DNA of 42,714 nt from Gemmataceae bacterium (GCA_026419115.1 JAOAAA010000016.1:1-42714); one strand, 5' to 3'. Numbered from the stretch's first letter, positions 24,806 through 33,906 are shown. Notes: generated by a model from the letters alone, not told the origin. Numbers and translations are program-made.

Positions 24806-25824
24806 CGAATCCCGTGTATTTCTTAGCTCTAGAATCCTCCTGCGATGAAACGGCCGCCGCAGTCTTTACCGACGATCGCCGGATACTATCGAATGTGGTG
24901 GCCTCCCAAACGGAACTGCATGCCCGTTTTGGCGGCGTCGTACCGGAAATTGCCTCGCGCGCCCATTTGCGAAATCTTTTACCGGTCATCGATGAATCGT
25001 TGCGGCAAGCCAACATCAGGCTCGAACAGATTGGCTGTGTGGTCGTCCACAATATGCCCGGTTTGGTGGGTTCGCTGATGATGGGGGTCAGTGCCGCGAA
25101 AATACTTTCCTTGGCTTTGAATGTCCCTCTCATTGCCGTGAATCATATTCTGGGGCATATCTATGCTTGCCAAATCCCTGACTCTAGACCAATGTATCCT
25201 TGCATCGGTTTTGTGGTGAGTGGTGGGCATACCGCGTTATTTCATTGTCAAGACCCCTTAACAGTGCAGTTTCTGGGGGGCACTCGGGATGATGCTGCCG
25301 GTGAAGCCTTCGATAAAGTGGCCGCGATTCTGGGACTTGGCTTTCCGGGTGGGCCAAATCTCGAAAAAGAGGCCCAGAAAGGGGACCCCAATGCGTACCA
25401 ATTTCCCAGAACGTTTCTTAAGGAAGATCGTTTAGAATTCAGTTTCTCGGGCATTAAAACGGCCGTCCTGTACACCGCACAAGGACAAGATGCCAAAATC
25501 AGTGAAAAGATTGGCTCCGGTCCAACTCGGGCCAATATCGCAGCGAGTTTTCAACGGGCCGTCGTAGAGGTTTTAGTCAGCAAGGCTATTCAAGCCGTGA
25601 AAAAATTTCGGGTCAATCGACTAGCAGTTGGTGGAGGTGTGATTGCCAATCAGGCTTTTCGGCAATTATTAATTCAGGAATGCAACAAATATGGAATTGA
25701 ACTTTTTATTCCCCCTCGCGATTTATGTACCGACAATGCTGCAATGGCAGCGTTAGCCATTGAAAAATATAAACAGGGGGATTTTGCTAATTTAAGTCTC
25801 GATGCCGAAGCCAATTTTATTTAA
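24802..25824 (+). CDS. tsaD: tRNA N6-adenosine threonylcarbamoyltransferase
   Basis: TsaD transfers the threonylcarbamoyl group to A37 of ANN-decoding tRNAs (t6A), working with TsaB and TsaE. The 340-residue product has the family length and the opening FLALESSCDETAAAV. The metal-binding HxxxH pair is in VNHILGHIYA (about residues 114 and 118), with FVVSGGHTALF, DDAAGEAFDKVA, FSGIKTAV, AVGGGVIANQAFR and the C-terminal CTDNAAMAALA with the catalytic Asp. All are intact. It shares 4 bases with nadE. TsaB, TsaC and TsaE are not in the window. Confidence 0.97.
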   Translation: MTNPVYFLALESSCDETAAAVFTDDRRILSNVVASQTELHARFGGVVPEIASRAHLRNLLPVIDESLRQANIRLEQIGCVVVHNMPGLVGSLMMGVSAAKILSLALNVPLIAVNHILGHIYACQIPDSRPMYPCIGFVVSGGHTALFHCQDPLTVQFLGGTRDDAAGEAFDKVAAILGLGFPGGPNLEKEAQKGDPNAYQFPRTFLKEDRLEFSFSGIKTAVLYTAQGQDAKISEKIGSGPTRANIAASFQRAVVEVLVSKAIQAVKKFRVNRLAVGGGVIANQAFRQLLIQECNKYGIELFIPPRDLCTDNAAMAALAIEKYKQGDFANLSLDAEANFI

Positions 25825-25901
25825 CAAATCGATCGCCAAATTAGATTAAATCATTCGATGTCAGCAAAGACGAAGAAACTCAGAGAGGAGGCTTAAAATC
25901 T

Positions 25902-26876
25902 CTAATTTTCAAAAAAGACTTCCCCGCCTGCGCGTGTGCCCATCGCTCGCCAAGTTGCTTGGCTGATCGAGTTCCGAATAAATCGAACCGATCCATCGAG
26001 AAATAACGAATTCACACCCCCAGTGTGGTAGCTTCTTGAAGTCACAACCAAATAGGTTTGTAGCGTGGTGGAAAAACCTAATCGTTGGGCAGTAAAATCG
26101 ATATCGTAGGTACGCCCCCCCGTAGTATATGGAATTACTGTATTGGGGGGAAACGCCGTGGTAAAACCAGTTTGAAGCACTTCACCATTCACCCAAGCAA
26201 CGTGACTCCAGTTATCCGCAAAACCTCCGCCAAAACTCGCGATCTGTGACGGATGACTAGGGGGGGGGACATCATGCCCGTTGGGCTGGCCTCCGTTGCG
26301 TAATGCAGGCTGGTACGCTTTGACCTCGGAGCAACCCAAGGTGTTGGATAATCCATCACTGATGCTTTCAAAATTTAACTTCGCGTTGACACCAAAAGCT
26401 CCATCTCCATGAAGATGACGAGTGGGATCAAATGCTAACCAAGTCCCAACATTCGTACCGTAGTTCACGGGGTAAGTCGTTGGGGTGCCAATGTTAGGTT
26501 GATCTCGAATCTCACTTGGACAGATGTAGGTTGCAATTCGTTGCTGAGTTACCAAGGGTTGAGATGAATGAGGGGCATTCAGGTCCACGAACTGATAAAG
26601 GTTAGCCTGCTCAAGATAAGGTAAAATCCGAGCGTGAGGCGAGTAGGAAAAAAATGGATTCCCAACCGTAAAAACTCCTTGCGGGGGAATCTCTTGATTT
26701 GAGTCATGATAGTTATGAAGTGCGATGCCGATTTGTTTGAGGTTATTACTGCATTTGGCTCGATTCGCTGCACTGCGAACCTTTTGCACCGCAGGGAGTA
26801 ATAAACCAATCAGAATGGCTATGATCGCGATCACCACCAGTAATTCAATAAGTGTAAACGCTCTTCGATGAAACAT
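25902..26876 (-). CDS. DUF1559 pseudopilin-like protein
   Basis: From the ATG at 26876 this is a 324-residue protein. It opens with a prepilin-type N terminus, FHRRAFTLIELLVVIAIIAILIGLLLPAV. An Ala sits before the Phe where a Gly usually precedes cleavage, a common variant in this family. Residues about 45-320 belong to DUF1559, the largest planctomycete pseudopilin-like family. The signature RAKCSNNLKQIGIALHNYHD follows the helix, and the C-terminal H-x9-DG motif is visible as YHTGGVNSLFLDGSVRF. It is likely processed by a prepilin peptidase and surface-associated. Its assembly machinery could be GspE/GspF elsewhere in the window. It follows the RND transporter gene on the same strand after 179 bases. 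Confidence 0.92.
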   Translation of the reverse strand: MFHRRAFTLIELLVVIAIIAILIGLLLPAVQKVRSAANRAKCSNNLKQIGIALHNYHDSNQEIPPQGVFTVGNPFFSYSPHARILPYLEQANLYQFVDLNAPHSSQPLVTQQRIATYICPSEIRDQPNIGTPTTYPVNYGTNVGTWLAFDPTRHLHGDGAFGVNAKLNFESISDGLSNTLGCSEVKAYQPALRNGGQPNGHDVPPPSHPSQIASFGGGFADNWSHVAWVNGEVLQTGFTTAFPPNTVIPYTTGGRTYDIDFTAQRLGFSTTLQTYLVVTSRSYHTGGVNSLFLDGSVRFIRNSISQATWRAMGTRAGGEVFFEN

Positions 26877-26919
26877 GATTAAACATTCTCGATTATGTAT
26901 GTATAATTCTCGTTTATAC

Positions 26920-26925
26920 ATTATA
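26920..26925 (-). promoter_or_regulatory. Possible -10 element for the DUF1559 gene
   Basis: On the minus strand this reads TATAAT, 44 bases before the gene start, in an AT-rich stretch. The candidate -35 (TTCCCT, 17 bases upstream) is poor, so this is a weak call. Confidence 0.3.
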
Positions 26926-26954
26926 TAAATACGAATCAAAAAAGGGAAGCAGAT

Positions 26955-26999
26955 AAATCGATTTGATTATTGTGAAGAAATCTACAATCAGATCGATTT
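26955..26999 (-). terminator. Long imperfect hairpin after the RND gene
   Basis: AAATCGATTTGATTATTGT (26955-26973) pairs with the segment 26984-26999, which begins ACAATCAG and ends ATCGATTT. There is one mismatch and a 3-base bulge. On the minus strand it lies 56 bases past the RND stop, and a T-rich stretch follows about 10 bases later. It probably separates the RND operon from the DUF1559 gene. Confidence 0.45.
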
Positions 27000-27055
27000 C
27001 ACGATTTCGTCAAAATCGAGATACGGAAGATCGGAATAAAAATCACTTAGAGGAA

Positions 27056-30000
27056 TTAATGAGCAGAATCATTTGTTGAGTTGTTATTCCTTTCGGTATG
27101 GCTTACAGAATTCTTGTAAATCATCCAATAGATCACGGGAATGAGAATTAGGGTAAAGGCAGTCGATACCGTTAAACCAAAAATTAAGGACCACGCTAAA
27201 CCACTGAAAACCGGATCAAGCGTAATCGGCCACGCACCCAGCATCGCAGCACCCGCAGTGAGCAAAATCGGCCGGAATCGCACAGCCCCACTCTCGATTA
27301 ATGCTTCTTTCAGTGAGCTACCTCGTTCTTGAACATGGTGAATAAAATCAAGAAGCAAGATGGCATTTCGGTCCGCAATTCCAGCTAAGGCAATCATCCC
27401 GATCATCGCTGTAGCCGTGAAGTAGACGGGATTCGCATAGCCACCAACCGTACTAGCTGTGACTTCATTTAATAACCAAAAGCCCGGCATGATACCTATG
27501 ATGGTCAGCGGAATCGATACCATTTGTACTAACGGGATGAGATAACTGTTGGTTTGGTAGACCATCAGGATGTAAATCAGTAGCAAAGCGCCACCAAACG
27601 CCAGACCTAAATCACGGAATACATCCAGCGTAATTTTCCATTCTCCCTCACCGGTCCAAACGACTTCCGAACCATTGGGGGGGGGATTATCTCGAATTTG
27701 AAATAGCAGATCGATAATCGCTTCACCAGGGGTTCGACCAGCGGTGTCCCCATAAACATAAGCGACTCTTCGTAGATTCTTATGATAAATGGTTTGCTCT
27801 GCAGGGGCTTTGACAAAACGACCGAGTTCCCCAATTTGAATAATTTCGCCACGAGGAGATTTCACCCCCAAACGAAGCAAATCGTGAAGTCGTCCCCGTT
27901 CTTTCAATGGTAATTGCATGACGATACTCAAAGGGTTGAGTTCCCTCGGGAGATGTGCCGCACCGGCCCGAAAATCCTGAACATTTCCTTCACCCGGTTG
28001 CATCCCTTGTAAGCCAATCCGAATGGTATTGGAAATTTGCTCGGCCGAGATACCCGTTAAAGAGGCCTTTTCTTTATCGATCTGGAAAATGTATCGATCC
28101 CGTTGCGCTTCAAAAGTGTCGTCAACATCGACCACATTTTTCGTCTTCGCAAATAGATTTCTGACATGGAGAGTATCTTGGCGATGACTTTCCTCACTTT
28201 GTAATTGATGGGGGTAAACCTCGGCAACTAATGTGCTCAAAACAGGGGGGCCGGGTGGGACTTCCACAATTTTCATGCGGGCATTGTGTTTGTCCACTAT
28301 CGCTTGAAGTTCATTCCTCAGTCGAAGAACGATTGCATGACTTTGTTGTTCACGTTCTTCTTTCGCAATCAAATTGACCCGTAAATCCCCACGATTCGAT
28401 TCTTGACGGAGATAATAATGTCGTACCATTCCATTAAAATCAATCGGTGATGAGGTCCCCGCATAACTAATCACTTCTTTCACTTCGGAAAGCGATCGAA
28501 CATGATTCGCTAATTCACTCAACACACTGTCGGTTTGTTCGACGGTTGAGCCTTCTGGTAAATCAATTAGAATTTGAAATTCGTTTTTATTATCAAAGGG
28601 GAGCATTTTCAGAGGAACTTTCCCTAATAAGGGTAGGGTCATCGAAGCAAGCAATAATAGACCTGTGAAACCAATGAGACCCCAAGCAGCTAATTTCGAT
28701 TCTAAAAATGGGGAAAGAATAAAGCGATAGATTCGATACGTTGCGGTTTCTTGAATTGTTACTTCTGGATGATGATTTTTCCCATAAACCCCTTTAAGCA
28801 CTTGATAACTTAGCCATGGAGTTACAGTAAATGCCACAACCATCGACATAAACATGGCGATGGGAACATTCAATGCCATGGGACGCATGTAGGGACCCAT
28901 CATCCCTGTGATAAATAACATGGGTAGGAACGAAACCATCACTACTAAAGTAGCCACAATAATAGGTGGACGCACTTCGTTGACCGCTTCTAATACCGCT
29001 TCTCGCGGAGGCTTTCTTCTCAATCCAAAGTGACGGAAGATATTTTCTACATCCACAATGGGATCATCCACGACAAGACCTAAAGCTAAAATAAGTGCAA
29101 ATAATGTGACTCGATTGATGGAATATCCTGCCAGATAGTTGATGAGTAATGTGAGAGCAAATGTTAACGGGACCGCCGTCACCACAATAATGGCTTCCCG
29201 CCACCCTAAGGAGAACATGATTAACGCAGAAACGATAATAATGGCTAATCCCAGTTCTCGGATTAATTCTGTGACTTTTTCATCTGCGGTTTCACCATTA
29301 TTTCGAGTGATACTAACCTGAATATCATGAGGGATTAAATTTTTTTTCAATTCGTTAATTTTCTTTTCTAAATTATGGGCAACATCAACGGCATTGCTTC
29401 CTTTTCTTTTGGCCACGCCGACCGTAACGGCAGGAAAATCTCCCCGAGGGGCATCTTTGATAGCGGAGCCGAAACTAATTCGGGTGTAATGATTTGGTTC
29501 TTCAGGACCATCGGTAATCGTGGACACATCTCGCAGATAGACCGGACGATCTTCAAACACCCCGAGGATTAAATTTTCAGCATCCTTGGGGGACCTGAGA
29601 AAAGAGCCACTTTCGATGGTGACTTCACGATTATTAACCCTTAATTTCCCAGCATGAACATTGATATTGGCCCCCCGAATCACACGATCGACATCCAATG
29701 GAGTCAAAGATCGAGAAGCTAATTTTTCAGGATCGAGTTCGATCCGAAATTGCCTTTTTCTTCCACCGATAATTTCGGTGCGCCCTGTGTTTTCGACACC
29801 TTGTAAACTCACTTCGACTTGTTCTGCCACACGTCGTATAGTAAAATCATCCGCCGTTTGGCTCCATAATGTGACATTGAAAAACGGAACATCATCGATT
29901 TCAATCGGTTTGACGACCCAACTGGTGACACCGGGGGGAACCTGATCGGTGTTCATGGATATTTTGTTGTAAATCTTGACGAGGCTATCTTCCCGATTTT

Positions 30001-30334
30001 CACCGACATAAAATCGAACAGTGATAATCGCCTCACCGGCACGAGACATGGAATAGACATATTCCACGCCATCAATTTGATATAAAAGCCGTTCTAATTT
30101 CGATGAAACTAATTGTTCCACCTCTTCTGCACTAGCTCCGGGCATCCTCACGAAAATATCGGCCAAAGGAACCACAATCTGCGGCTCTTCTTCCCGTGGA
30201 GTGAGGACTAATGCCGCTACACCAGCAGCGAGCATAACTAAAATAATGAGGACCGATAAATTTCCATAGAGAAATGCCTCGATTATTTTTGATACCGGTC
30301 CAGAAGATTGATTTTGATTCATAGGGTTGGTCAC
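27056..30334 (-). CDS. RND-family efflux transporter permease (AcrB/HAE type)
   Basis: This 1092-residue inner-membrane pump uses the proton gradient to move substrates through a trimer, together with the adaptor encoded upstream. The first membrane helix (about 21-45) ends in LVLTPREEEPQI. The large periplasmic loop has PGASAEEVEQLVSSKLE. TM4 carries the paired Asp of the proton relay in GLVVDDPIVDVENIFRH. A second loop contains the internal repeat, and C-terminal helices include AGIADRNAILLLDFIHH. The layout of 12 membrane helices and two loops is complete. The family covers metals, drugs and small organics, and the substrate is not clear. Start is GTG at 30334 or ATG at 30322; neither has a good Shine-Dalgarno. 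Confidence 0.95.
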   Translation of the reverse strand: MTNPMNQNQSSGPVSKIIEAFLYGNLSVLIILVMLAAGVAALVLTPREEEPQIVVPLADIFVRMPGASAEEVEQLVSSKLERLLYQIDGVEYVYSMSRAGEAIITVRFYVGENREDSLVKIYNKISMNTDQVPPGVTSWVVKPIEIDDVPFFNVTLWSQTADDFTIRRVAEQVEVSLQGVENTGRTEIIGGRKRQFRIELDPEKLASRSLTPLDVDRVIRGANINVHAGKLRVNNREVTIESGSFLRSPKDAENLILGVFEDRPVYLRDVSTITDGPEEPNHYTRISFGSAIKDAPRGDFPAVTVGVAKRKGSNAVDVAHNLEKKINELKKNLIPHDIQVSITRNNGETADEKVTELIRELGLAIIIVSALIMFSLGWREAIIVVTAVPLTFALTLLINYLAGYSINRVTLFALILALGLVVDDPIVDVENIFRHFGLRRKPPREAVLEAVNEVRPPIIVATLVVMVSFLPMLFITGMMGPYMRPMALNVPIAMFMSMVVAFTVTPWLSYQVLKGVYGKNHHPEVTIQETATYRIYRFILSPFLESKLAAWGLIGFTGLLLLASMTLPLLGKVPLKMLPFDNKNEFQILIDLPEGSTVEQTDSVLSELANHVRSLSEVKEVISYAGTSSPIDFNGMVRHYYLRQESNRGDLRVNLIAKEEREQQSHAIVLRLRNELQAIVDKHNARMKIVEVPPGPPVLSTLVAEVYPHQLQSEESHRQDTLHVRNLFAKTKNVVDVDDTFEAQRDRYIFQIDKEKASLTGISAEQISNTIRIGLQGMQPGEGNVQDFRAGAAHLPRELNPLSIVMQLPLKERGRLHDLLRLGVKSPRGEIIQIGELGRFVKAPAEQTIYHKNLRRVAYVYGDTAGRTPGEAIIDLLFQIRDNPPPNGSEVVWTGEGEWKITLDVFRDLGLAFGGALLLIYILMVYQTNSYLIPLVQMVSIPLTIIGIMPGFWLLNEVTASTVGGYANPVYFTATAMIGMIALAGIADRNAILLLDFIHHVQERGSSLKEALIESGAVRFRPILLTAGAAMLGAWPITLDPVFSGLAWSLIFGLTVSTAFTLILIPVIYWMIYKNSVSHTERNNNSTNDSAH

Positions 30335-30414
30335 AGTCTAATAATTTTGACAATAGAATAGTTATTCAATCTGCTTTGATTGAGAATCACATCTCTATGA
30401 GATTTTCGTTACAA

Positions 30415-31521
30415 TTATTTATTGATTAGGGCTATTTTCTCACCCACTTTTAAGCCACTTAAAATTTCTGCTTGTCCATTTTCAATTTTGCCGATCCTGA
30501 CAAATCTTCGATTCAAATAGCCTTGTTCATCAACGACATCGACCATTTCTAATTGCCCTTGTTGACGGATTGCTTCAATCGGGACAACAATTGGGGCCGT
30601 TTCGTTGAGTGGGATCATAGCTCGACCGAACATGCCCGGTTTCAGATTGATTCCAGCACTAGAGGGGATCGAAAGTTTCATCAAAACCGAACGAGAATTC
30701 GGTAGGGCTTGCGGGGCAATTTCTTTAACGACCAAGTTCGATTCCCAATCATTCGATTCAATTTTCACAGGGATCGATTTTCCAACGCTCAACGTCCAAG
30801 CAATACTTTCGGGAACATAAATATGCAATTCCAGATCGTTCGGGTCGTAAATGGTGAGCAACGGGCGACCCGGACTAGCTAAATAACCCGGTTCCACTAA
30901 TCTTTCTGCGACCACTCCGGAACTAGGGGCTAAAATTTTGGCATACGATAGTTGAACTTCAATGCGATTGACCGTTTCTTTCGACCGTTTCACCAGTGCC
31001 TCGGTCACGCGATAGGCGGTTTCAATTCGGGTAAATTCATCTGCAGAAATTCCGCTGGCGCGCGGCCCTTCGGCTACGCGATCATAGTTTGCTTTTCGAC
31101 CAACGAGATCGGCTTCGGCGGAGCTTAATGCTGCAAGTGCTTCACGTTGTTGAGCAATTAATTCTCGATCGTCAAGAATAATCACCAACTCTCCTTCTTT
31201 GATTCGATCCCCGACTCGAGGTTTCACTTCGCGAATCACGGCAAGGAGCTGACTGGAAATTTCGGTTTTCCGAGAAGGTTGGATGGTACCGACCACCGGT
31301 AAATAGCTTTGTTTTCCTTCTTGTTTCGCTTCGATTACCTTGCGGTTTCCTACTTTTTCTTTCGCAAGCTCTTTTTGTTCGGGCGGGATTTTCTCATGAA
31401 ACATACCCCCCATCCATGCCATAAACAAACCCAAAACAGCAAGGGCAACCACAGTGAGAGTTACCGATTTTGCAATGTTGAAGATACGTTTGAGAAGACT
31501 TGGTTTGGTTGGTGTGATCAT
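30415..31521 (-). CDS. RND efflux periplasmic adaptor (membrane fusion protein)
   Basis: The 368-residue adaptor links the RND pump to an outer-membrane channel. It has an N-terminal membrane anchor (about 17-38) and then the barrel-sandwich lipoyl halves (SYLPVVGTIQPSRKTEISSQ; VRDRIKEG-like KPRVGDRIKEGELVIIL). A coiled-coil hairpin follows (about 140-195), then AKILAPSSGVVAERLVEPGYL, a beta-barrel, and the C-terminal domain ending SGLKVGEKIALINK. It lies 80 bases before the pump gene on the same strand. No TolC-type gene is in the window. Two short membrane-protein genes lie immediately upstream. Confidence 0.94.
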   Translation of the reverse strand: MITPTKPSLLKRIFNIAKSVTLTVVALAVLGLFMAWMGGMFHEKIPPEQKELAKEKVGNRKVIEAKQEGKQSYLPVVGTIQPSRKTEISSQLLAVIREVKPRVGDRIKEGELVIILDDRELIAQQREALAALSSAEADLVGRKANYDRVAEGPRASGISADEFTRIETAYRVTEALVKRSKETVNRIEVQLSYAKILAPSSGVVAERLVEPGYLASPGRPLLTIYDPNDLELHIYVPESIAWTLSVGKSIPVKIESNDWESNLVVKEIAPQALPNSRSVLMKLSIPSSAGINLKPGMFGRAMIPLNETAPIVVPIEAIRQQGQLEMVDVVDEQGYLNRRFVRIGKIENGQAEILSGLKVGEKIALINK

Positions 31522-31637
31522 GGTAAGTTCCGGTTAGGTCCATCCTGATTCGGATGATTTTCGAGTTTCTTTTTAAACGATTCATTAGATTGAGTGTCAT
31601 CTTCCAAACGCGACCGCGTTTCGCAAGCACCTGACAT

Positions 31638-31769
31638 TCAAGTTCTAATACCCATTTTGGGAAGTACCCAAAGTTGTAGGAAGAACCAGAAAACGAAAAA
31701 GCCTATCATGAAAATCAATTCCATGGGAATACCTCTTTTAACGGGGTTGGGTTCACTTTTTTGGTTCAT
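31638..31769 (-). CDS. 43-residue single-helix membrane protein
   Basis: This short gene is easy to miss. The ATG at 31769 is preceded by AGGA about 9 bases away. The product starts MNQKSEPNPVKRGIPMELI, then has one membrane helix (IFMIGFFVFWFFLQLWVL) and a short tail, PKMGIRT. It starts 65 bases after the DUF2892-like gene stop and ends 116 bases before the adaptor, on the same strand. The opposite strand holds a hydrophobic open frame in the same place, which is probably a shadow. No family was recognised; the VLPKMG tail may be conserved among relatives. Confidence 0.55.
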   Translation of the reverse strand: MNQKSEPNPVKRGIPMELIFMIGFFVFWFFLQLWVLPKMGIRT

Positions 31770-31834
31770 TGTTATTATCCTACCTCTGTTATTACTTGTT
31801 GTGAACCTATCTAACCTTCCTTATAAATCTATTG

Positions 31835-32023
31835 TTAATTGACTGCTCGATCCGCTTTAAGGATGAGCCACACACCAGCAACGATAATCAAAGACGCAAA
31901 CCAAGGACTTACAAAATACATCAAAGCACTACCTAACACTGCCAGAGACCCCGCCACAACTACGGTCCTTCGGTGGGCCGCTCGGGAGGAACATTCCGAA
32001 TTCGTTTGATTGTTGGTCATCAT
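31835..32023 (-). CDS. Small two-helix membrane protein, DUF2892/YgaP-tail like
   Basis: The product is 62 residues (or 61 from the second ATG). After a short polar N terminus with AAHRRTVVVAG it has two membrane segments, roughly 22-38 and 40-56 (SLAVLGSALMYFVSP; FASLIIVAGVWLILKA). This matches the DUF2892 membrane tail found fused to rhodanese domains in YgaP-type proteins. Here the rhodanese is a separate gene on the opposite strand, divergently placed. It appears to head the operon leading to the RND adaptor and pump. It may hold a partner at the membrane; this is inference. Confidence 0.65.
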   Translation of the reverse strand: MMTNNQTNSECSSRAAHRRTVVVAGSLAVLGSALMYFVSPWFASLIIVAGVWLILKADRAVN

Positions 32024-32205
32024 CCTTCTGATCCCTTTTGAGATATTTGATCTTTTTAGTCAGATTCCGAATCGACGATTTCGTTACAAGTTTTTCTGAG
32101 CTATTTCGGTGCCAACTCGGACATCACTCTTTCGGAAGAAATTTTGTAACCAGAATGAGGTTGAAGTATCAAACAACTGTCGCCTTTTTTTAGGGGTTTA
32201 ACCTA

Positions 32206-32604
32206 ATGCAACGATTCCTTTACTTAGGTGCCGTTATGTTTCTGGCCGGTTCGAGTTTGTCCATCTTGATGAGTGCGGAGCATACAACCGATCCGCTCCC
32301 CGCAGTGCGAAAAGCAATCTCTGAAGATAAAGCAGTCCTGATCGATGTTCGCGAAAAAGATGAATGGAACCAAGGCCACGTCGAAGGGGCCATAAATATC
32401 CCTTTGTCCGAACTCAAGGCAGGGATCAACAGTGAAAAACTCAAAAAACTTATTCCTGCCGGTAAGATTGTTTATGTTCACTGTGCAGCAGGGGGGCGTT
32501 GTTTGAAAGCGGCCGATTTGTTCAAAGAAGCCGGTATCGAAACCCGACCCCTGAAACCTGGATACAACCAGTTGATCGAGAATAATTTCCCCAAAGCCAA
32601 ATAG
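32206..32604 (+). CDS. Secreted rhodanese-domain protein
   Basis: The 132-residue product has a signal peptide (MQRFLYLGAVMFLAGSSLSILMSA) and one rhodanese domain. The conserved start AVLIDVREKDEWNQGHVEGAINIPL is followed by the active-site loop VHCAAGGRC with the nucleophilic Cys, so it should carry a persulfide or sulfur. The family's usual length for a single domain is about 110. AGGGG lies about 9 bases before the ATG. It is divergent from the DUF2892-like gene with 182 bases between, which probably holds both promoters. It may be exported to the periplasm and linked to sulfide or thiosulfate handling. Confidence 0.92.
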   Translation: MQRFLYLGAVMFLAGSSLSILMSAEHTTDPLPAVRKAISEDKAVLIDVREKDEWNQGHVEGAINIPLSELKAGINSEKLKKLIPAGKIVYVHCAAGGRCLKAADLFKEAGIETRPLKPGYNQLIENNFPKAK

Positions 32605-32691
32605 TTTTTCCACCGTTTTCGGGCTTTCGCATCTTGCGAGAAACTGACCTCAGAGACTTTGCTAAAGCACGGAAATTGATATTCTTTCCGA

Positions 32692-33348
32692 ATGCTCTCA
32701 CCAACGCATGTTTCTGCTGTGGATTCCGGCCCTGTAAACGAAAGTCACCTCGTCCAGTTAGCTCAACAAGGTGACTTCTCGGCCTTTGAGAAATTGGTTC
32801 AACAACTGCAACCTCGGGTCCTTCGGTTGGCGTATCGGATCCTTGGACAAACACAAGATGCCGAAGATGTCATGCAACAGACCTTCCTCACTGTCATCGA
32901 AAAAATCGATACCTTCCGAGGGGAATCGCTCTTTTCAACTTGGGTCCTTCGGATTGCGACGAATTTTGCTCTCAAGATTTTGAGAACAAAATCTCACGAG
33001 AAGATTCTGGATCGATCCTCCGATGAAGATTCCTACGAATCGATTCCCTTTCCCGAGTTTATTTCTCAATGGAAAGAACAACCCAGTCAACTTGTTGAGA
33101 ATCAAGAACTCAAGGATTTCTTGGACAAGGCCATTTCTCAACTCGATGAGAAGTATCGAGTCGTGTTTGTTCTCCGAGATATTGAAGGTTTGAATACGGA
33201 AGAAACTGCGAACACCTTGGGAATTACAGAATCGAATGTGAAGATTCGCCTGTTACGGGCGAGGCTTGAACTTCGTGAAAAACTCACACGCTATCTTGGG
33301 GATGAATCCAAGAAAATTCCTTTGGATCATCCCCATCGTCCGAAATAA
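32692..33348 (+). CDS. ECF-type RNA polymerase sigma factor
   Basis: The 218-residue product shows region 2 with the core-binding and promoter-melting helices (FEKLVQQLQPRVLRLAYRILGQTQDAEDVMQQTFLTVIEK and FSTWVLRIATN). It has region 4 with a helix-turn-helix (LDEKYRVVFVLRDIEGLNTEETANTLGITESNVKIRLLRARLELRE), and lacks regions 1 and 3. This is the ECF layout. The linker between regions 2 and 4 is long. It is followed after 64 bases by a small gene that looks like its anti-sigma partner. A targeted promoter cannot be assigned. Confidence 0.94.
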   Translation: MLSPTHVSAVDSGPVNESHLVQLAQQGDFSAFEKLVQQLQPRVLRLAYRILGQTQDAEDVMQQTFLTVIEKIDTFRGESLFSTWVLRIATNFALKILRTKSHEKILDRSSDEDSYESIPFPEFISQWKEQPSQLVENQELKDFLDKAISQLDEKYRVVFVLRDIEGLNTEETANTLGITESNVKIRLLRARLELREKLTRYLGDESKKIPLDHPHRPK

Positions 33349-33412
33349 TGCGAGAATCAAAAATTGTATCATTGTAGGATAGATCAATCACTCTTTATTG
33401 CGGATACCTCCT

Positions 33413-33670
33413 ATGACAAGTGAAGAATTACTTCAAGCTCTGAACCATGTTATCGATGATGAAACCGCGATGGCCCTTTACGAGGAATTCGCACAGGAAT
33501 TTGATGAATGTAACCCCTGTCATCTCGTGGTGGACAATATCCGGAAGACGATCCAACTTTTCAAGGCAGGGCAACCTTACCAAATGCCCGATAAATTTTA
33601 TCAACAATTTCGGATGATTCTCACTCAGAAATGGAAAGAGAAATTCCCAAATGCCGTCATCGATTCCTAA
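33413..33670 (+). CDS. Small putative anti-sigma factor (degenerate zinc-finger type)
   Basis: The product is 85 residues from the ATG at 33413 (an upstream TTG at 33398 is less likely). It resembles short anti-sigma proteins of the zf-HC2 group found next to ECF factors, with ALYEEFAQEFDECNPCHLVVDNIRKTIQLFKAG. Two cysteines, C39 and C42, follow the pattern CNPC; the upstream His of the usual His-x3-Cys-x2-Cys site is replaced by Asp or Glu, so zinc binding is uncertain. It ends with a helix and no membrane segment. Its place directly downstream of the sigma gene supports a partner role. Confidence 0.65.
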   Translation: MTSEELLQALNHVIDDETAMALYEEFAQEFDECNPCHLVVDNIRKTIQLFKAGQPYQMPDKFYQQFRMILTQKWKEKFPNAVIDS

Positions 33671-33751
33671 AGTCTGATGGTGGATGATTCGCTTATCGAG
33701 CAGGGTTGGGAATTGAAAAAATTTTGGGGTTGAATTTTATTTGGCAAAGGA

Positions 33752-33839
<88 letters not shown>

Positions 33840-33852
33840 TTGAAAATAAAAT

Positions 33853-33879
33853 CTTATAGGTTGATCATTCTCTTTTCAA
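33853..33879 (-). promoter_or_regulatory. Possible promoter of tRNA-Ser
   Basis: On the minus strand TTGAAA (33874-33879) and TATAAG (33853-33858) are spaced by 15 bases, and the second element ends 13 bases before the tRNA. The spacing is one or two bases short of the usual 16-18, so the call is moderate. Confidence 0.45.
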
Positions 33880-33906
33880 GGGACGAACCGGCTCTCTCAA
33901 TCCCGA

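Noticed and set aside
31594-31842. Plus-strand hydrophobic frame of 82 codons
   Set aside because: The minus-strand 43-residue gene in the same place has a better ribosome site and fits the operon; the plus frame has no ribosome site at its first ATG.
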